Part shown: positions 8,015-12,536 of the stretch, piece after piece
Layout of the letters: each line of letters starts with the position of its first letter
How positions within the stretch are numbered: position 1 is the stretch's first letter
Source of the DNA: Dunaliella salina
Taxonomy: Eukaryota; Chlorophyta; Chlorophyceae; Chlamydomonadales; Dunaliellaceae
Direction: 5' to 3'
Assembly (NCBI GenBank): GCA_002284615.2
Contig: MU070900.1
Span: 1 to 12,536, forward strand
DNA length: 12,536 nt
The notes under the pieces: model-generated
The model's input: the letters and a program-made list of their open reading frames with translations, nothing else
The model's database searches: none
What the model was told of the DNA's origin: nothing
Program-made: the position numbers and the translations under genes

Positions 8015-8106
8015 TGCTTGAAACTCAGGTACAGCATCAAGGTTTACAAGGGAACATAACCTTCAGCCAGAAAGTTTGGCTGCTCGAAACTCAGGTACAG
8101 CATCAA
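8015..8106. repeat. 26-bp direct repeat flanking an R-like 3' tail
   Basis: The 26 bases at 8015-8040 recur at 8081-8106 with one mismatch (tgcttgaaactcagg versus tgctcgaaactcagg). The 40 bp between them (8041-8080) contain ggtttacaagg followed by ccttcagccagaaag, resembling the last 35 bp of R at 4671-4705 (ggtttacaagg, then ccttcagtcaagaag). This could be a drastically truncated R-type insertion with a long target duplication, or a 66-bp tandem duplication. Confidence 0.55.
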
Positions 8107-8435
8107 CACCGGCAGACGCGGCTGAGTCACCAAATCACTGATCTTACTGAACCTACTCGTTGTAGTGCATGCTCCGTGATAGGCGACGCCTCTGCATTAA
8201 CAGTAGCGCTCTCGGCATACCCTTTCAAAAGGCACATTACCTCCTCTCCAGCATTACTCCCGTTTTAAATATCCTCTCAATGCTCATACAAGCCACTCTT
8301 AGGACCCAGCCTGCCATTCCACCTATCCTCTCATGGATTAGACATATCCAGGCTCCCCTCTCTGCTCAATGACGACCTCACCCATATTATTGACGGAAAC
8401 AAACTCACGTCCCTGTTTGACCGAGGAACCTGGAC
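8107..8435 (+). other. unidentified stretch, possible coding remnant
   Basis: An open + frame runs from about 8275 to TAG at 8620-8622. It reads LGPSLPFHLSSHGLDISRLP and then NDDLTHIIDGNKLTSLFDRG, which has a protein-like balance of residues but no motif I recognise and no upstream start. Another + frame (8169-8372, 67 codons) overlaps it. The later part of the frame overlaps the SINE candidate, which argues against a real gene. It may be a decayed exon or transposon ORF. Confidence 0.25.
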
Positions 8436-8606
8436 CAAAGGAAAAGAAAGGAGAAGCTACGCAAGTGGGACTAGCCCCCATGCATTACGGAAGGAACAAC
8501 CTAGGCACGCATGCCGTATTGAACCCCCACAACTTCGAACCCACGACCTCCACGTCCCCACTGGGGATGTGATTCAAATGAACCACGCCAGGTTCCGGCC
8601 TTTCCC
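8436..8606 (-). mobile_element. candidate tRNA-headed SINE with a D-like 3' end
   Basis: On the - strand, tggcgtggttcatttg (ending about 8565) resembles a tRNA A box. It is followed by tcccc-agt-gggga (a shortened anticodon-arm-like hairpin) and gtgggttcgaagtt (about 8530-8545), close to a B box (GGTTCGANNCC). cggaacc upstream can pair over five bases with ggttc downstream. The far end reads tggg...ccca (a hairpin), then cttgcgtag and a T/C tail to about 8436. That is the same order as the D 3' end, with about 21 of 26 matching bases. The T arm does not fold well, so this would be an old or false match. Confidence 0.3.
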
Positions 8607-8637
8607 ACCAAACATATCATAGCCCTTTACAAACTTG

Positions 8638-8778
8638 ACAAAAGAAAAACGTAAAAAAAGAAAAACTGCGCAGGCAGAAAAACTCTCCCTACATCAATTA
8701 AGGAAAGGGAGACACGTTGGCTCTAAGAGCCATGAGTCTCCCTCACCAGAAGATGAGAGGGAGCTTGATGTGGATCTG
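8638..8778 (-). mobile_element. D4, 3'-terminal fragment of the D family
   Basis: This is the last ~140 bp of a D-type element on the - strand. Its right limit, tgtggatctg, equals the D1 sequence around the PDPH end. It carries gggagac (8707-8713) pairing with gtctccc (8736-8742), and inside that ggctc (8719-8723) with gagcc (8727-8731). It then has the palindrome ctgcgcag where D0 and D1 have ctacgtag, and a T-rich sense tail with an acg interruption. It is severely 5'-truncated and no coding sequence remains. A target duplication was not found. Confidence 0.75.
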
Positions 8779-8783
8779 CCGTC

Positions 8784-9110
8784 CTTCGTCTTCAAGCCTA
8801 GTTGGCAATACCTATTTGAGTCATCCTGAGTTTAGGCCTATATCCAATATGCAGTGCACAGATCTGGCACTGACCTGGGGTGTTCCTGCGCATCGGATCT
8901 GGGCCATTCTTCGTCCCTGCACCTAGTTGTCAATACCTACACGAGTCATCCTGAGCTCAGGCTCATATCCAATGTGTAGTGGTTACATCTAGGGTGCAGG
9001 TCTGGGTTGTTCCTGCACATTGGATGTCTCCAACGAGATCCATTGGCAATGTGCAGTAGGCAAGATCTGATCCCCAGATCTTGGGTGTTCCTGCACATCA
9101 GGACTGCCCC
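8784..9110. repeat. degenerate tandem repeat, period about 125 bp
   Basis: Units starting near 8784 (cttcgtcttcaagcctagttggcaatacc) and 8910 (cttcgtccctgcacctagttgtcaatacc, compared piecewise) align along their length. Both contain gagtcatcctgag, catatccaat or tatatccaat, and tgttcctgcrcatyggat (8881 and 9008). A shorter third unit holds tgttcctgcacatcagga at 9086. It directly abuts D4. Function unknown; no open frame spans it. Confidence 0.75.
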
Positions 9111-9188
9111 CTGGCAGTCAATGTGCACTGCACATTGGATGTTCTCCTTCCCCCTCTCCCATCAGCCCCCCTCCAGCATAAGCAAAGG

Positions 9189-9189
<1 letters not shown>

Positions 9190-9256
<67 letters not shown>
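9190..9256. repeat. (TG)n microsatellite
   Basis: A pure TG run of about 33 units, ending in atgtgtgtgtacgtg. Overlapping open frames that read as Cys-Val or His-Thr repeats are translations of this run and not genes. Confidence 0.97.
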
Positions 9257-9263
<7 letters not shown>

Positions 9264-10870
9264 TGTACGTGAGATACAGCTGCTGGTGTACAATCTAAGC
9301 GACTCGTGCACACCTCGAAGCTTGATATTCAATTCCTTTTTCCTAGAGCACGCTTCTGGGCTGCATTGGTATGCTTTGGTTACATCCTTGTGGTGCAGGC
9401 GTGGTCATCGTTACTGCCGTTGAGCATGGGGCGTTGCATTGTGATGGTCATGAGAGACACAGCTTCAACTCAAATGCAAGCATGTGAGTCACAAAGTTAA
9501 ACTTGTGCTTTTCTCTTCTCTTATCGTTGTCAAGCGCATGCCTTGAGGCTGAGATGGACTGCTTTGATGACAGGCACCATTCCACATTTGTGCTAAGCTA
9601 CCCTCAAAGGCGGGTGCAGCGAGATATCCTGTTCCTATCCTGTAGGTACTGGCGAGGTTGACTGCCAAACTGCGCAGGACAAAGGCTAAGTACCAGTTTT
9701 GCTCGAGGTTGCCCTTTTCAGGATCTGACAGACCTGCGCGCTCTTTTTTTGTCTGCATGTGCACAGCTGGTGTCCTAAAATCAGCTCAGTTTGTTTCAGC
9801 TTGCCCAAAATGCTGTGTTTCAGTTGCATGCGTTGCATTTCCGTCTTGACTGGGTTGGTTGCAGGCACGTTCTGTGATTCAACTAAGCTGCCCTCATAAG
9901 CAGGAAAAGTTATAAATGTGTCCTTCCTTGCAGGCAAGTTTCCCTCGAACACACAACTTTCCTTCCCTTGTTAGGAAGTTAGGAAGTTAGGACCTGCAGG
10001 CACCTTTTTGCTTCAGCTGAGCTGTCTTAGCTGTCCTTCTAGGTAGATTCATTACTATCCTGGCAAGCGTGGAGCTTCATATGAACATGGGACGGCTATT
10101 CAAAAAGTCATTTTGAGCAACCTACAAAGATTTCAAGCTTTCTTTTGTTGCGTTCTTTGAGGCTGAGCTGTTTTTGAGGCTACTAAGTCAGTAAGGTTGC
10201 AGGCATCTTCCTCTATGCTTCAGTAAGCTCAAAGACAAGTACAGCAGCGTAATCTTTTCCTTCCCTTTCCTAGGCAGGTGCATGTATGAGGACCTCCCTT
10301 GTCTTTTCCTGCTCCTGCCTGCAATTTCTGGAAGCTGCCTCAGCCTTGGAATGTTTTTGTGCTGCAAACCTGCAGGTTGGGTGGCTGCCCTCAGCCTCCA
10401 TTGATGCATTGTCTCACAAAGATCACGCAAGACAGCAGGTCTTGGTCCACGTCACGTGGCTACTTTCCCTGGTCTGAGGATCAATCATTTTGGGCTTACT
10501 ACAGTACAGTGCAGTGGCACATGAATCCTTGCCACAGCAGTGAGGACAGGAACCAAATATGAAAAGGTTGAGGCAAGCAAGTGCAGAATGTCAATCCATC
10601 GTGGGCCTGAAATCAAGTTTTGATAAAAAAAAATGCTAAAACTGTCTGCAACAAATATGTTTTCCACTTTAGCTGTGAACTGAGCCGTTCAAGACATCTA
10701 ACGATTCACGTATCACAGATGCAGGCAGCACACTGTGCCAGGTGGCAAGTTCAGTAACAAGCAACTCAAATGACTCAAGTTCCCCCACAACTTGCAACAG
10801 CGCCAAGCAGTCTGATGCTCCTGACGCTTGTGTTTGCCCAGCCTTGCCTCCCAGCAAGACACACTCTTCT
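9257..10870. other. no recognisable gene; faint degenerate repeat
   Basis: No open frame here exceeds about 91 codons and none carries a recognisable motif. A degenerate element built on ttgcaggca or ctgcaggca, with gcttcagctgagctg or caactaagctgccctca nearby, recurs at about 9590, 9860, 9990 and 10195. It suggests an old repeat array or duplicated UTR. An 8-base unit ttaggaag is repeated at 9971-9992 (2.75 copies). The region could be intron or UTR of the downstream minus-strand locus. Confidence 0.5.
9971..9992. repeat. 8-bp tandem repeat, 2.75 copies
   Basis: ttaggaag occurs at 9971 and 9979, followed by ttagga at 9987. Probably simple slippage. Confidence 0.8.
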
Positions 10871-11291
10871 TCACAGGCGTGTGGTGAAGCAGGCTCTGCA
10901 CTTCAGCGAGGCCCTCTGCATGCATGCCTGTGCCTCTTCTGCCTCCTCGGCATTGGCAGCCTGCTTCAGCCGCACACAATCCATCCGCAGTGCTGGGAAC
11001 TGAATCCCATTGACCACAGTGCCAGCGGGTGTCCTCTGGGCAGCTGAGCTGCTGCGCGTGTGCTTGTGTGGCTGGCGCATGGGTGTGCTGCTGTGCCTGC
11101 CAGCACGGATCCGAGGGGCATTGGGGGGGGAGCCTTGGCTGCTGCTGCTGCTGCTGCTGGTGGTCTGGCCTTTGCTGCTGCCTTTGTTAAAGCAGGCATT
11201 CCAGGCCGGCCTGCTCTCAAGCGCATGGCTAGCTTTGCTGCTGCAGTTGCTGCTCTTGGTTGTTTGCTTGTGCCTGGTCTGCAGGCTTGCT

Positions 11292-11343
<52 letters not shown>

Positions 11344-11860
11344 AGTTGCTGCTCTTGGTTGTTTGCTTGTGCCTGGTCTGCAGGCTTGATTTTCTGCTGC
11401 TGCTGCTGCTGCTGCAGACACTGGCACTGGCTTGCCTGCAATTTCTAGCTTGCAGGCTGCTGTTGCTGGCGGAGCTGGCAGTGCTTGTGCAGCTGCTGGC
11501 GCTGCTTGCGGCAGAGAAGGTGGTACTGCTGGTGTTGCAGCTGGTGGTAGGGGTGGTGGTGGTGCTGGTGGTGCAGCTGGTGGATGGGGTGGCGGTGGTG
11601 CTGCTGCTCAATGAGAGGCCTTGCACACACAGACTGCTTGGCTGGCTGATGGATGGCACCGTATGAGGGGGGGAATGGCAGGCGAGTAGGCCGCACGAAC
11701 AAGGGCTTACCAGCCGTTGCAGTGGATGCAGTGGTGTGGCTGGGCGAGGATGGTAATTTGGATGCTGGCATGCAGCGCACCAAAGGCTTGCCCTCAGCTC
11801 TGGGCAGGGCTGACAGACCACACTGCATAACCCTGCAAGTGGAGCAAATGTGGAAAACAT
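10871..11860 (-). CDS. Ser-rich low-complexity protein, frame uncertain
   Basis: The longest open frame of the window outside the microsatellites, 329 codons, starts MFSTFAPLAGLCSVV and ends QAANAEEAEEAQACMQRASL...TTRL. The middle is poly-Ser from (AGC)n, with SLQTRHKQTTKSSNC twice. The other two minus frames through the same repeats read poly-Gln and poly-Ala. The Gln frame has a natural-looking beginning (GKPLFVRPTRLPFPPSYGAI, near 11680) but stops at TAG (11445-11447). The Ala/Pro frame is open from about 11609 to 10966 and reads like a Pro-Ala linker. The true product may switch frames through an intron or an assembly indel. No domain is recognised. Long homopeptides are common in chlamydomonad nuclear proteins. 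Confidence 0.3.
11139..11414. repeat. (CTG)n runs inside a 99-bp tandem duplication
   Basis: CTG runs are 11139-11159 (7 units), 11295-11342 (16 pure units) and 11394-11414 (7 units). The segment ctgcagttgctgctcttgg through ggtctgcaggcttg occurs at about 11241-11289 and again at 11340-11388, an offset of exactly 99 bp. Because 99 is a multiple of three, the duplication keeps every reading frame and adds 33 codons. The second copy differs only at its 3' edge (gcttgctttg versus gcttgatttt). Confidence 0.92.
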
Positions 11861-12536
11861 GTCTGTTTGCCTGAGGCTATATCAATGGGGGAAGCGTGCA
11901 TGGCTGATGAAATGCTGTGTAGGTGTGCACGCAGGGAGAATCTCATGTTCAGATGATTTGCATGGCTCTATTTGCCAGGGAGAAAGCACAAGTGTGGCAG
12001 ATCTGGACACGTCTGTAAGCCTGCAGTCAGCATGCCAAGCTTGTTTGTGTATCTGCGGGTGTGCAGACAGTTGCTCGAGGAAACACTCATGCATGATGGA
12101 TACACACCAGCAGAGCCATTCAGCTCATGCAGAAGCAATGGGTCAGAGGAGGTGTGAGCTGATTGGAAAGCTGCCAGAAACATCCCTCCAGGTAATAACA
12201 ATGAGGGAAAAAAACCCACACACAACGGGCAGCCGCAAATGCCTGTGATCATTCTTGACCTGGCTTTGTGCTTGCAAAAGCAGCTTTGCTGGAAGGGCTG
12301 CCAAAAGCTTATTTGCACACTGCACTTACTGCTTGGGCTGAAGAGGGGCTGTCAGGGTTTGAGAAGGAGGCATGGGCAGGAGAGGACCCTCAGGCATCAT
12401 GCCATCGTGCTCCTCCTCCTCGGTCCCAGTCTCAGTGCCACAGGTCCTTCATGGCAGAACACGGTTTCACAAATCATGGGTAAAATAGGGCTGCTTTGAT
12501 ATATTCTGATGTCAGTGGTTGTTCTGTTGCTTGAAA
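11861..12536. other. no recognisable gene
   Basis: Open frames up to 132 codons (+, 11850-12248) and 116 codons (-, 11968-12318) overlap each other without recognisable motifs. The sequence could be upstream exon, UTR or intron of the minus-strand low-complexity locus. No repeat or RNA gene is seen. Confidence 0.5.

Noticed and set aside
8500..8606. A functional tRNA gene on the - strand
   Set aside because: The anticodon-arm loop is only three bases and the T stem does not pair, so at best it is a tRNA-derived SINE head.
11010..11666. 218-codon + strand open frame rich in leucine
   Set aside because: It is the CTG-run shadow of the minus-strand CAG/AGC/GCA repeats. The poly-Leu sequence has no plausible membrane or domain pattern.

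Overview
This is a repeat-rich stretch of nuclear eukaryotic DNA. I see no bacterial operons, ribosome binding sites, rRNA or intact tRNA genes. Long (CA)n/(TG)n and (CTG)n runs, a low-complexity Ser/Gln/Ala-coding locus, a duplicated helical-repeat exon resembling algal OPR-type proteins, and a non-LTR retrotransposon joining RNase H to a restriction-like endonuclease (a combination known from Dualen/RandI of Chlamydomonas) together suggest a green alga of the Chlamydomonadales. That placement is inference from remembered family features, not a database result.

Layout. 1-1458: a 28-bp tandem array, a giant CA/TG inverted microsatellite, a long hairpin and a small direct duplication. 1459-1732: a possible short inverted-repeat DNA transposon. 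2750-3900: decayed tandem copies of one exon, ending in one open copy on the + strand. 4152-7920: three retrotransposon insertions nested inside one another. 8015-8778: small remnants, namely an R-type tail, a possible tRNA-headed SINE and a fourth D-type 3' end. 8784-9256: a degenerate tandem array of about 125 bp and a (TG)n run. 9257-10870: no recognisable gene. 10871-11860: a minus-strand CAG/GCA/AGC-rich ORF with a 99-bp internal duplication. 11861-12536: nothing recognised.

The main result is the nest. An outer element D0 (+ strand) is split at 4317/7541 by D1, a member of the same family on the - strand. D1 is in turn split by a different LINE, R (- strand, 4661-6206), flanked by a perfect 10-bp target-site duplication. 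Removing R rejoins the D1 reading frame in phase, and removing D1 rejoins the D0 frame in phase. The insertion order is therefore D0, then D1, then R. All copies are 5'-truncated and broken by stops or frameshifts, so none is an active gene here. The D family carries RNase H, a CX4CX7HX4C zinc knuckle and a PD-(D/E)XK-like endonuclease, with a structured, pyrimidine-tailed 3' end seen in three copies. A neighbouring SINE candidate may share that end.
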